In this document: positions 7,003-14,205 of the stretch, piece by piece
Numbering within the stretch: position 1 is the first letter of the stretch
Layout: each line of letters opens with the position of its first letter
Origin: Lachnospiraceae bacterium UBA7050
Lineage (GTDB): Bacteria; Bacillota; Clostridia; Lachnospirales; Lachnospiraceae
DNA length: 18,349 nt
Reading direction: 5' to 3'
NCBI GenBank assembly: GCA_002493905.1
Contig: DLAJ01000032.1
Span: 1-18,349 of the forward strand
The notes under the pieces: model-generated
Seen by the model: the letters and a program-made list of their open reading frames with translations, nothing else
Told to the model about the DNA's origin: nothing
Databases searched by the model: none
Translations under genes and position numbers: made by a program

Positions 7003-7692
7003 TCCATAGCGGCGGTCCCTGTCACAATATGATTCCACCGCCTTCTGCAGTTCTTTCCCATCAAAATCAGGCCACGGAACAGGCGTAAAATAAAATTCGG
7101 CATAAGCGAGCTGCCAAAGCAGGAAATTGGACAGCCGCTGTTCCCCGCTTGTCCGAATCAGGAGATCGGGAGCAGGTATGCCTGCCGTGTCCAGCGAGGC
7201 TTCAAAAAGCTCCGCATCGATCGCCTCCGGCAATATCTCCCCCTTTTTAACCCGCACGGCAATTTTTTGCACCGCACGCACAATTTCATCACGGCTTCCG
7301 TAATTCAGCGCAACGACAAAATTTAAGCCGTCATAATCCTTCGTCGCTTCCTCCAGCTCTGCAATCTGACGGCGGAAGTCACTATCTAAACCGGTCCGGT
7401 CGCCGATCACGCGCACGCGCATATTGTTTTTTTTGGCAGTTTTTTTGCAGGTGGCAAGATAACTTTTCAAAAGCTTCATAAGAGCCGCAACTTCATCCGA
7501 AGGTCTGCTCCAGTTTTCCGTGGAAAAGGCATACACCGTCAGATAACGGATTCCCATCTCATGCGCTGCGCGGCAGACGACCTCCACATTTTTAGCACCC
7601 TGCACATGCCCGTAATTGCGGGGCATTCCTTTTGCCTTCGCCCAACGCCCGTTACCATCTAAAATGATCGCTACATGCTGCGGTATCTCCAT
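6988..7692 (-). CDS. uppS: Undecaprenyl diphosphate synthase (cis-prenyltransferase)
   Basis: Adds eight isopentenyl units to farnesyl diphosphate in cis to make the C55 carrier for peptidoglycan and teichoic acid synthesis. The protein (234 residues from MEIPQHVA) has HVAIILDGNGRWAKAKG near the N-terminus, with the catalytic Asp12 and the diphosphate-binding GNGR, then YGHVQGAKNV, VYAFSTENWSRP, and the C-terminal LLIRTSGEQRLSNFLLWQLA and AYAEFYFTPVPWPDF. The length is typical. An ATG two codons upstream (7698) lies too close to GGAGG; the ATG at 7692 has 8-nt spacing. Its product depends on the isoprenoid flow from DXR in the same operon. Confidence 0.96.
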   Translation of the reverse strand: MEIPQHVAIILDGNGRWAKAKGMPRNYGHVQGAKNVEVVCRAAHEMGIRYLTVYAFSTENWSRPSDEVAALMKLLKSYLATCKKTAKKNNMRVRVIGDRTGLDSDFRRQIAELEEATKDYDGLNFVVALNYGSRDEIVRAVQKIAVRVKKGEILPEAIDAELFEASLDTAGIPAPDLLIRTSGEQRLSNFLLWQLAYAEFYFTPVPWPDFDGKELQKAVESYCDRDRRYGGVKA

Positions 7693-7752
7693 ACCCATTC
7701 CCTCCAGAAGAAAAAGCGTGCCTTGCTTTGCAATTGCTGATTATCAGACAAA

Positions 7753-7782
7753 GGCGCACTCCATGCAAGCATGCCGTGCGCC
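7753..7782 (-). promoter_or_regulatory. Hairpin between frr and uppS, possible attenuator or processing site
   Basis: GGCGCAC (7753-7759) pairs with GTGCGCC (7776-7782), and inside it CATGC pairs with GCATG around a 2-nt loop. On the minus strand the stem is followed by a weak T-rich tract (TTTGTCT). It lies in the 106-nt gap, which is long for this otherwise tight operon. It may lower or process transcription before uppS; no ligand-binding leader is recognisable. Confidence 0.5.
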
Positions 7783-7798
7783 CCCTCATATTCCCCGT

Positions 7799-8347
7799 TT
7801 ATACCGTCATGATCTCCTTCGATTTGCTCTCCACAAGCGCATCTACTTCTTTGATGTACTTATCCGTTGCTTTCTGCAGCTGGTCCTCAAGCTGCTTTGC
7901 CTCATCCTCGGATATCTCCTTGCCAAGCTTTTTGACGGCATCATTACCGTCCCGTCTGGCATTGCGGATAACAACCTTATTATCCTCGCCTTTCTTTTTG
8001 ATCTCTTTCACAAGCTCTTTTCTGCGTTCCTCGGTCAGTTCGGGAAATACCAGCCGAACCACCGTGCCATCGTTGGAAGGTGTAATGCCGACATCGGACA
8101 TCATAATCGCCTTTTCAATCTCCTTGATCAACGATTTTTCCCAAGGCGCAATCTGAATCATTCTTGCTTCCGGAACCGTGATGTTTCCGACACTCTGAAT
8201 CGGCGTCGGCGTTCCATAATAGTCCACCTTGATCTTATCTAAGATATGCGGATTGGCACGACCCGCACGGATCGTCTGAAAATCAGCCTGCAAAAAATCA
8301 AGTGCCTTCTGCATTTTTTCCTCATATTGCCCTAATCTTGCGTCCAT
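7799..8347 (-). CDS. frr: Ribosome recycling factor
   Basis: With EF-G and IF3 it splits post-termination ribosomes so that subunits can be reused. The 182-residue protein has the family's usual length and signature segments: IRAGRANPHILDKI, VDYYGTPTPIQSVGNI, EARMIQIAPWEKSLIKEIE, GITPSNDGTVVRLVFPELTEERRK and the helical RNARRDGNDAVKK. The ATG follows the pyrH stop by 1 nt, and its ribosome binding site (GGGGGAGG) lies inside the last pyrH codons, so the two are translationally coupled. The pyrH-frr pairing is conserved across bacteria. Confidence 0.97.
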   Translation of the reverse strand: MDARLGQYEEKMQKALDFLQADFQTIRAGRANPHILDKIKVDYYGTPTPIQSVGNITVPEARMIQIAPWEKSLIKEIEKAIMMSDVGITPSNDGTVVRLVFPELTEERRKELVKEIKKKGEDNKVVIRNARRDGNDAVKKLGKEISEDEAKQLEDQLQKATDKYIKEVDALVESKSKEIMTV

Positions 8348-8348
8348 G

Positions 8349-9053
8349 TTAATCCTCCCCCACGGTCACTTCCGTGCCGCCAAAATCACCCTTTATCGCA
8401 TTTACAATGCTGTTTTTTTCATTCAGGCCAAACACGCGCATCGGCATTCTATTTTCCCTGGCTAGGATTGACGCTGTCATATCCACAACCTTAAGCCCGC
8501 GCGCAATTACCTCGTCAATGGAAACCCTGTCGTACTTTTTTGCCGCCGGATTTGTCTGAGGATCGTCATCATACACGCCGTCAACCGCTTTTGCAAGCAG
8601 AATCATATCGGCCTCCACCTCAACCGCACGCAGAACCACTCCTGTATCCGTGGAAAAATAAGGATGACCAGTTCCCCCTGCAAAGAATACAACCATTCCT
8701 TTGGAAAAATATTTGTTTGCGCGGTCCTTGGAAAAAAGTTTCGTAAAAGAACCACACTCAAACGGTGTCAGAATCCCCGTCTCTAATCCGACGCTTCTGC
8801 ATATTTCCGAGACATAAATGCAGTTCATGATCGTTGCCAGCATGCCGATCTGGTCCGCTTTGGTACGATCAATATTCTCACTCGAACGCCCGCGCCAGAA
8901 ATTGCCTCCTCCGATGACGACACCAACCTGTATCCCATCCTCAACAAGCTGCCTGATCTGCATGGCAACCTCTCTGACAGTCGGCTCGTCAAATCCGCTC
9001 TTTTTATTGCCTGAAAGCGCTTCACCACTCAGTTTTAACAAAATCCGCTTCAT
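8349..9053 (-). CDS. pyrH: UMP kinase
   Basis: Phosphorylates UMP to UDP with ATP in pyrimidine nucleotide synthesis; the bacterial enzyme is a hexamer of the amino-acid kinase fold, unlike the eukaryotic one. The 234-residue protein shows KRILLKLSGEAL at the start, GGGNFWRG (48-55), GGTGHPYFSTD (126-136), KAVDGVYDDDP (155-165) and VVDMTA near 189-194, all expected in the family. The start is supported by GAGGAGAGG 5 nt upstream. It follows the bactofilin gene by 36 nt with no terminator between, so it is probably co-transcribed with the envelope genes; in many genomes rpsB and tsf lie upstream instead. Confidence 0.97.
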   Translation of the reverse strand: MKRILLKLSGEALSGNKKSGFDEPTVREVAMQIRQLVEDGIQVGVVIGGGNFWRGRSSENIDRTKADQIGMLATIMNCIYVSEICRSVGLETGILTPFECGSFTKLFSKDRANKYFSKGMVVFFAGGTGHPYFSTDTGVVLRAVEVEADMILLAKAVDGVYDDDPQTNPAAKKYDRVSIDEVIARGLKVVDMTASILARENRMPMRVFGLNEKNSIVNAIKGDFGGTEVTVGED

Positions 9054-9089
9054 GCTGCCCTCTCCTCTGATCCATTCCGCAAACTCTTT

Positions 9090-10415
9090 TTATATCTTCG
9101 CCGTCTTCTTAAACTCATCAAAGAATGCAGTAGGATTAACATCGGCGTAGCACTGGGAGCACATACCTTCTACAACAGCTCCGTTATTGATCTGAACAGA
9201 TTTGGATTTGATATTACCCATGACAATCGCTGAAGTGTCTAAGATAACAGGTCCTTTCACGTCAATGTCACCCTTAACCGCACCCGCAATCACTGCACTG
9301 GTTGCCGTGATATTACCAATGATCACAGAACTCTGTCCAACCTTTACACTGCCAAGTGAATTCACCTCACCAATGATTTTTGCGGACTCCGCATAAATTT
9401 CTGCCGCTTTGGAATTTCCGTTGACTACGCCGGTCACATCTAATTTCCCCAAAATATCAATATTGCCCGTAATCGTTCCCAAAACTTCCATTGACCCTCT
9501 CGATATAATATCACCGGTGATCGTCATTGCCTCCGTGATGACGGACTTCTCATCACTAGCTACCTCGTCCTCACCAAATACGTGTTCCTCCATCTTTTTA
9601 ACTCCTTCCTTCTCCGTTTCATTCACTTCTTCATTCATTGCGTTATCCATTTCCATTCCCTCTTCTGACTTGTTAATTTTTTCTGACATGTTAATCTTTT
9701 CTGACATGTTATCTGCCTCCGCCGTTATAATCATTTCTGCCTCCGATGCTGCCTCTGTTTCAGACAGCACTTTTTCTGACGCATCCTCCATAGGCAATTC
9801 TTTCTGTACTCCCTCTGCCGTCACAGCCTGCATCCCCCCTGATTCCTGCTCCGGTACTTCCGCCGTCGGAATCTCCGGCTCCGCTCCAGGTGTTTCCGAC
9901 GCCAAAATCTCCGGCTCTGCTTCAGGTATCTCTGAGATCGGAATCTCCGGTTCAGTCTCAGATGTTTCTTCGGAATTTTCATCTACTCCGCTAAACAGTT
10001 CCGCCAGCAGTCTGTCCTCGTCTGTTTCTGTCTCCGCAGATCCCTTTGTCACAGCAGCGTAATCCGCATCCTCCATCTCTGCAAATGAAGCCTGTTCCCC
10101 AAGCAATGCTGCCAGATCTTCTTCTACTCCGGCCAGCGATACCTCTTTTGACTCTCCGTCGAGATTCTCCATCCTTACCGCCGCTTCTGCACTGCTTTCA
10201 CCACCGCTGAACAGTTCCGCCAACAGCTTATCTTCTTCGCTCTTAGCTTCCGCCGGACCGGACAGCTCCATATCTGCCCCCTCCGCCGTATCCAGCCTGT
10301 CTGCCACATCTGCCGGCATCTGGCTTTCCGCTCCCGTGTCTTCAGTCTTCTCGTCCGGCATCAGCTCGCTGACCGCCTGCGATAAGTCTTCCTTTAAGTC
10401 TGAAAAAAATCCCAT
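9090..10415 (-). CDS. Bactofilin-domain protein with a long acidic N-terminal region
   Basis: A polymer-forming cytoskeletal protein. From MGFFSDLKED it has 441 residues. The bactofilin (DUF583) domain occupies about 290-417: a right-handed beta-helix with repeats such as TITGDIISRGSMEVLGTITG and AVIAGAVKGDIDVKGPVIL, then NGAVVEGMCS, and a short tail. Residues 1-285 are acidic and low in complexity, with an LLAELFSG motif repeated at about 64-71 and 136-143, an EPEI repeat array (about 155-185) and NMSEKI repeats near 236-250. Most bactofilins are only about 100-200 residues, so the extension is unusual. The ATG at 10415 has AAAGGTG 11 nt upstream and gives the conserved-looking GFFSDLK start; the upstream in-frame ATG (10475) would overlap the deacetylase gene. 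Bactofilins scaffold envelope-modifying enzymes in several bacteria; the deacetylase just upstream is an obvious candidate partner. Confidence 0.88.
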   Translation of the reverse strand: MGFFSDLKEDLSQAVSELMPDEKTEDTGAESQMPADVADRLDTAEGADMELSGPAEAKSEEDKLLAELFSGGESSAEAAVRMENLDGESKEVSLAGVEEDLAALLGEQASFAEMEDADYAAVTKGSAETETDEDRLLAELFSGVDENSEETSETEPEIPISEIPEAEPEILASETPGAEPEIPTAEVPEQESGGMQAVTAEGVQKELPMEDASEKVLSETEAASEAEMIITAEADNMSEKINMSEKINKSEEGMEMDNAMNEEVNETEKEGVKKMEEHVFGEDEVASDEKSVITEAMTITGDIISRGSMEVLGTITGNIDILGKLDVTGVVNGNSKAAEIYAESAKIIGEVNSLGSVKVGQSSVIIGNITATSAVIAGAVKGDIDVKGPVILDTSAIVMGNIKSKSVQINNGAVVEGMCSQCYADVNPTAFFDEFKKTAKI

Positions 10416-10467
10416 ACTGCAACCACACCTTTCTGTAACGCACCATGTATCCGTACAGACGTTACAA

Positions 10468-11676
10468 TCATTCATCTTCCGCTTTTACCTGTTGAATCCG
10501 GGCCGTATCCTCCGTAATTGGCAGGATCACAGTCTGATCCATCTGCAAAATGCGTTCTATGATCGTCGGCAGCGCCTCAACCGTTTCCGGTTTTCCCGCC
10601 GCATCGTGCATCAGCACGATTGCCGTTCGATATCGCTCCATATTATTCGTCACATTGTCCGCAAGCTGTTCCGCCGTAAGCTTAACGCTTCCCGCATCGC
10701 CATTTACGATATTCCAGTCAAAATAGAGGATGTCCCGCTCATCCAGAACATCAATCAGCTCCTGCACATCCGTACTGCTCAGCGCATTACTGCTGCCTCC
10801 CGGAAACCGGTAAAAACAGCTTGTCAGACCCGTCATATCATATAAATAACTGCGGATCTTCTCCAAATCCTCCGTAAACGCCTCGGCCGACGCATAAATC
10901 TCACTGTACTTGTGACTATAGGAATGCATACCGAGCGTATGCCCTGCTTCTACAATGCGCCGGTACATTTCCTGCGAATGCTCGTCCGTTTTCCCAACCA
11001 CAAAAAATGTAGCCTTCACTCCATAGCGGTCCAAAATTTCCAAAATTGCTTCCGTATTAGTGCTTGGGCCATCGTCAAATGTCAGATATACCTTTCGATA
11101 ATCGTGGTAAAGCTGCTCACCGCTCAGTTTTTCCGCTTCCTCAGGCTTGGTTTCGCTGCCATCTGCGTCTATACCGCTGCCATCCACACCGCCAGCGCCT
11201 CCGGCTTTGTCTGCATCCGCGCCGCTGCCATCCGTACTGTCCGCATCTCCGGCTCCGTCCGCATCCATGCCGTTTTCATCCATACTGTCCGCGTCTCCGG
11301 CTTCATTCGAACTGCCTTCCGAAACATGTTCTCCGGCCACAGTCAGATCCGCTCCTGCGCTCACACCCAGGACGGTCTCTGCACCTTCCGTGTTTTCACC
11401 CGGCTGCGCCAGATAACCTGTTTCTCCACTGCCTGCCGACAGCCGCATGTCATCACGCATCTGCCCTGCAAGCCGCACCTCGCGTGCCGCCTCAAGTTCC
11501 TGCACCTTATGCTCCAGTCTGCCCACTTTTAAGAAAAGAATGATACACAACAGCACGGGCAGCAGGATTGCAAGAACGATCATCGCCACTATCATTTTTT
11601 TTAATCGATTGATCCGCCGTCTGCGCTCCGCGTCCGTTCTTACGGGCTTATCCGGCTCCCTGTCTATCCCTGCCAT
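10468..11676 (-). CDS. Membrane-anchored polysaccharide deacetylase (NodB domain)
   Basis: A carbohydrate esterase family 4 enzyme, expected to remove acetyl groups from peptidoglycan or another cell-surface glycan. The 402-residue protein has a short Arg/Lys-rich cytosolic start, one membrane helix (about 28-49), a coiled stretch (50-75), an Asp/Gly/Ser-rich linker (about 80-185) and the NodB domain (about 190-385). Catalytic motifs are complete: TFDDGP (199-204, base Asp201 and metal Asp202), HSYSH (251-255, metal His), RFPGG (290-294), DWN (320-322) and LMHD with His357. The linker holds three 16-residue repeats, encoded by a 48-nt tandem repeat (11158-11301). The start is ATG at 11676 with a weak ribosome binding site (GGTGAAAAG). 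It heads the run that continues through the bactofilin into pyrH-rseP. Confidence 0.92.
   Translation of the reverse strand: MAGIDREPDKPVRTDAERRRRINRLKKMIVAMIVLAILLPVLLCIILFLKVGRLEHKVQELEAAREVRLAGQMRDDMRLSAGSGETGYLAQPGENTEGAETVLGVSAGADLTVAGEHVSEGSSNEAGDADSMDENGMDADGAGDADSTDGSGADADKAGGAGGVDGSGIDADGSETKPEEAEKLSGEQLYHDYRKVYLTFDDGPSTNTEAILEILDRYGVKATFFVVGKTDEHSQEMYRRIVEAGHTLGMHSYSHKYSEIYASAEAFTEDLEKIRSYLYDMTGLTSCFYRFPGGSSNALSSTDVQELIDVLDERDILYFDWNIVNGDAGSVKLTAEQLADNVTNNMERYRTAIVLMHDAAGKPETVEALPTIIERILQMDQTVILPITEDTARIQQVKAEDE
11158..11301. repeat. 48-nt tandem repeat, three copies, in the deacetylase gene
   Basis: The minus-strand translation gives three 16-residue units at residues 126-141, 142-157 and 158-173: AGDADSMDENGMDADG, AGDADSTDGSGADADK and AGGAGGVDGSGIDADG. 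They form an acidic, flexible linker between the membrane helix and the catalytic domain. Such arrays can change copy number by slippage, which would vary the reach of the enzyme. Confidence 0.8.
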
Positions 11677-11723
11677 ATCTTTTCACCGCAGGAACTCTGT
11701 TCCGTTCCTTTCACACGATTATC

Positions 11724-11753
11724 ATTATAACATAACTATCCCTATACGGGCAA
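11724..11753 (-). promoter_or_regulatory. Predicted sigma-A promoter of the deacetylase-bactofilin-pyrH run
   Basis: On the minus strand TTGCCC (-35, 11748-11753) and TATAAT (-10, 11724-11729) are 18 bp apart, about 48 nt upstream of the deacetylase ATG. The -10 is a consensus match; the -35 is weaker. No other promoter is obvious before pyrH, so it may drive the whole unit. Confidence 0.55.
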
Positions 11754-11757
11754 GTAT

Positions 11758-11802
11758 AAACGAACAGGATGTTCGCGAACCTTAAAACGAACAGGATGCC
11801 CG
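11758..11802. repeat. Direct repeat just upstream of the deacetylase promoter
   Basis: AAACGAACAGGATG occurs at 11758-11771 and again at 11785-11798, 27 bp apart. The nearer copy ends 4 bp beyond the -35 hexamer on its upstream side, as expected for activator sites. GTTCGCGAAC (11771-11780) between them is a perfect palindrome. The regulator is unknown. Confidence 0.6.
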
Positions 11803-11856
11803 CAAACATTCACCACGGCCTTACTCTGTTCCTTCTCCTGCTTTCCCGAACCCCCG

Positions 11857-14019
11857 TCATTCATAGACACAGCCCTCCGTCTCACCAAGAATGATATTAT
11901 CCGTGCCAATCTGCGCAACCGTCACAACATCACCGGGATTCAGATGTGATTTTTCCAACAGAAGCATTCCTTTCTCCACATACGTTGTTTCCTGCACTTC
12001 CCCGTTTACACAGATATGACTGTATTCGTTGAAGCCCGTTCCATATACATAAATATGCCCTTCCTCCTCGCGCACCGCGGTAACGGCAATCTCATCAATT
12101 CCAAGCTTTAACGCCGTCGCCTCATAAGGATTGATGCCGCCGTAAATTTCCCGCTCGCCATACAGCATGTCATACTGAAGCATTTCGAGCTTGACAAGAT
12201 AATCATCGTCCCCCATACAGCTCTGATGCAGCTTTGTCAGAATACCCTGCTCAATTCCAGCCTGCTGCAGTACCTTTGCTGAAAGCTGATATGCTTCCAA
12301 ATCCATATCATTTTTGGCAAGCCCTATATTATCCCAGACCACATACTCCGTAGCAGTCAGAATACCGCCTTCCACATCTTCGGTCTCAAGATTCATATAG
12401 GGCAGATGGTCCCCATAAAGAACAAGAACCACAGGCTCTCCACGGTCTTCAAGTGCCTCGATCAGTCCCCGCACAAACCGGTCATCCTCGGCTATTTGGT
12501 TTACATAATAACTCCATGCATACTGCATGTCCAAATCTGTATAACGGATAAAGATCGGTTCCTCGTCCTCTAACCGCTCAGACGGATATTCTCCGTGTGC
12601 CTGTACCGAAATGGCATAGATGACATCCTCTCCGCCGGTGGAATCCATCGCTTTTAAGATTTCACCGATCAAAATTTCATCTTTGGCAAATCCGTTGATA
12701 TTGCGCTCCACATCATACATATACTCAATCGGCGTAAATGTGTCAAATCCAAGCTGGGAAAACACAATATGCCTGTCATAAAATGTTCCGTCATTATTAT
12801 GGATAGCATGCGCGGTATAACCCAGCGCCTTCAGGTTGTTTGCAATGCTCTCGCAGGTTGTTGACTTTAGGATTGTCTTATAAGGATATTCACCCGGACC
12901 AAAAAAATCCAGATTCATTCCCGTCAAAATCTCAAATTCGGTATTAGCAGTACCTGCTCCAACGGACGGAACATACAGATGCCCTGTCGTATAATGCTGT
13001 GTCAGTTCCCTCCAATAGGGAATCGGATCTTCAGAAAATTCCAGCCCCACAACCGTATAGGGGTCAAAAAAGGACTCAAGCTGCACAAAAATAACATTCG
13101 GCGGTCCGGCATTCTCATTTTCATTTCCATGCCCCCCGCCATTCTCCGGTTCAGCCTGCTCCGGCTTTTCCGGTTCTTCATCCGGTACATTGCTGTCCGG
13201 CGGCATGATCTCCGGCTTATCCCCGGACGCGGTTCCTCCGGGCATCTGCCCTCCGTCCAGCATCCCGCTTCCCATTCCCGGTTCCAGAGGATTTACCGGA
13301 AACGGCGCATTCAGGGAACCTTCCACAAGGCTCTCAATCTGCTCCGCAGAATAATCGTCAGGTTCTTCCATGCCGAGGTTGATCACACTATTGGCAAAAC
13401 AATATGTGAAGCCAAACTTGCGGTATGCATCTGCCAAATTGGAAAAATTCTCAGTCGCCACACCACATGCAACCAGAATGCGGTTGACACCGATCAGACT
13501 GAACGCATAAACAACCGTAACTGCCAGCGTTGCCGCCACATGCAGCTTCCCCTGATATTTGGGCGTTTTCAAACCCAGCACAACGCTGAGTACGATTGCC
13601 CCCACAATGGCCGATAAAATCAGGACAATAACCAGCGGTGACAAATACAGTTTTACAATTCTGACCGCTGATGTAATCAACAAAAAATCAACCGCAGCAA
13701 ACGGCGTCGTCCGAAAACAAAGCAGAATGCCGTTCGTAATTCCGAGTGCTAACAGAATAATGGAGACAATCGCATTATACATCATTCTCCTGCGAAAAAT
13801 ACTTCCGAGACCAAGAAAGAGCAGCAGGATCAGTGCATTAAACGCAAACATCACCGGACGTCGTATCACATATACCAGTGCCTGAAGCGGAGAATGCCGC
13901 GAAACACTTTCCATTACCAGATTCAGCACAAGTGATTCATACAGACAGAACAGCAGATAGTGTCCGTTAATCCATTCTATACTGTCTTTGTGAAACATAT
14001 TTTTTATTTTATCTTTCAT
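11857..14019 (-). CDS. LTA-synthase-like membrane sulfatase-fold enzyme
   Basis: A member of the LtaS/phosphoglycerol transferase family, which move glycerol phosphate from phosphatidylglycerol to cell-surface polymers. The 720-residue protein has an N-terminal membrane part (about 20-185, five or more helices), a Pro/Glu/Gly-rich linker (about 235-306), the extracellular catalytic domain (307-620) and a beta-rich C-terminal module (about 640-720). Expected active-site residues are visible: Glu315 in VQLESFF, Thr357 in GAGTANTEFE as nucleophile, DGTFYDR (410-416), HGEYPS (475-480) and Asp537/His538 in YGDHLPYM. LtaS proper is about 620-650 residues; the extra length is the linker and the C-terminal Ig/IPT-like module. 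It has its own leader region (three hairpins upstream) and is followed by the deacetylase promoter, so it is probably a separate transcript. Whether it makes lipoteichoic acid or decorates another glycan cannot be told. Confidence 0.9.
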   Translation of the reverse strand: MKDKIKNMFHKDSIEWINGHYLLFCLYESLVLNLVMESVSRHSPLQALVYVIRRPVMFAFNALILLLFLGLGSIFRRRMMYNAIVSIILLALGITNGILLCFRTTPFAAVDFLLITSAVRIVKLYLSPLVIVLILSAIVGAIVLSVVLGLKTPKYQGKLHVAATLAVTVVYAFSLIGVNRILVACGVATENFSNLADAYRKFGFTYCFANSVINLGMEEPDDYSAEQIESLVEGSLNAPFPVNPLEPGMGSGMLDGGQMPGGTASGDKPEIMPPDSNVPDEEPEKPEQAEPENGGGHGNENENAGPPNVIFVQLESFFDPYTVVGLEFSEDPIPYWRELTQHYTTGHLYVPSVGAGTANTEFEILTGMNLDFFGPGEYPYKTILKSTTCESIANNLKALGYTAHAIHNNDGTFYDRHIVFSQLGFDTFTPIEYMYDVERNINGFAKDEILIGEILKAMDSTGGEDVIYAISVQAHGEYPSERLEDEEPIFIRYTDLDMQYAWSYYVNQIAEDDRFVRGLIEALEDRGEPVVLVLYGDHLPYMNLETEDVEGGILTATEYVVWDNIGLAKNDMDLEAYQLSAKVLQQAGIEQGILTKLHQSCMGDDDYLVKLEMLQYDMLYGEREIYGGINPYEATALKLGIDEIAVTAVREEEGHIYVYGTGFNEYSHICVNGEVQETTYVEKGMLLLEKSHLNPGDVVTVAQIGTDNIILGETEGCVYE

Positions 14020-14037
14020 CTTAACCGCCTTTTGTCT

Positions 14038-14067
14038 AAAAAAGAGTTTGCGTTCCGCAAACTCTTT
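14038..14067 (-). terminator. Perfect 12-bp hairpin with T run, minus strand
   Basis: AAAGAGTTTGCG (14041-14052) and CGCAAACTCTTT (14056-14067) pair perfectly around a 3-nt loop. On the minus strand the stem runs into six T residues, a standard intrinsic terminator. It lies only about 20 nt before the LtaS-like ATG, so it could act as an attenuator in that gene's leader rather than simply ending an upstream transcript. Confidence 0.55.
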
Positions 14068-14068
14068 C

Positions 14069-14093
14069 GAAGAAATGCCGAAGGCATTTCTTC
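14069..14093 (-). promoter_or_regulatory. Perfect 11-bp hairpin with a CUUCGG cap
   Basis: GAAGAAATGCC (14069-14079) pairs with GGCATTTCTTC (14083-14093). On the minus strand the loop reads C-TTCG-G, the extra-stable UUCG tetraloop. It sits 1 nt upstream of the terminator-like hairpin in the leader of the LtaS-like gene. Its role is not known; it may stabilise the mRNA 5' end or be part of an attenuator. Confidence 0.5.
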
Positions 14094-14118
14094 CGGGTTG
14101 AGGAAATTCCTATACGCT

Positions 14119-14158
14119 AAAAAACAAGCGCACTATTACTTTAATGGTAGTAGTGCGC
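14119..14158 (-). terminator. Intrinsic terminator of the DUF6033 two-gene unit
   Basis: GCGCACTATTAC (14128-14139) pairs with GTAGTAGTGCGC (14147-14158), with one G-T wobble. On the minus strand it is followed by TTGTTTTTT. It lies about 50 nt after the stop of the coiled-coil gene at 14206, so it is the natural end of that transcript. Confidence 0.75.
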
Positions 14159-14205
14159 AAAGTCAAGATAATAAATCACAACATGATACAAAACACAATA
14201 GAGGC

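Noticed and set aside
7616..8242. 208-codon plus-strand frame
   Set aside because: Antisense to uppS and frr, both of which are certain; no ribosome binding site and no recognisable domain.
9409..10062. 217-codon plus-strand frame rich in Ser and Ile
   Set aside because: It is the antisense of the acidic bactofilin extension; the low-complexity composition simply mirrors Glu/Asp/Ala codons. No ribosome binding site or known domain.
11761..11775. CGAACAGGATGTTCG as a LexA (SOS) box
   Set aside because: Gram-positive LexA sites need GAAC-N4-GTTC; here the spacer is 5 nt, so the symmetry is wrong for LexA.
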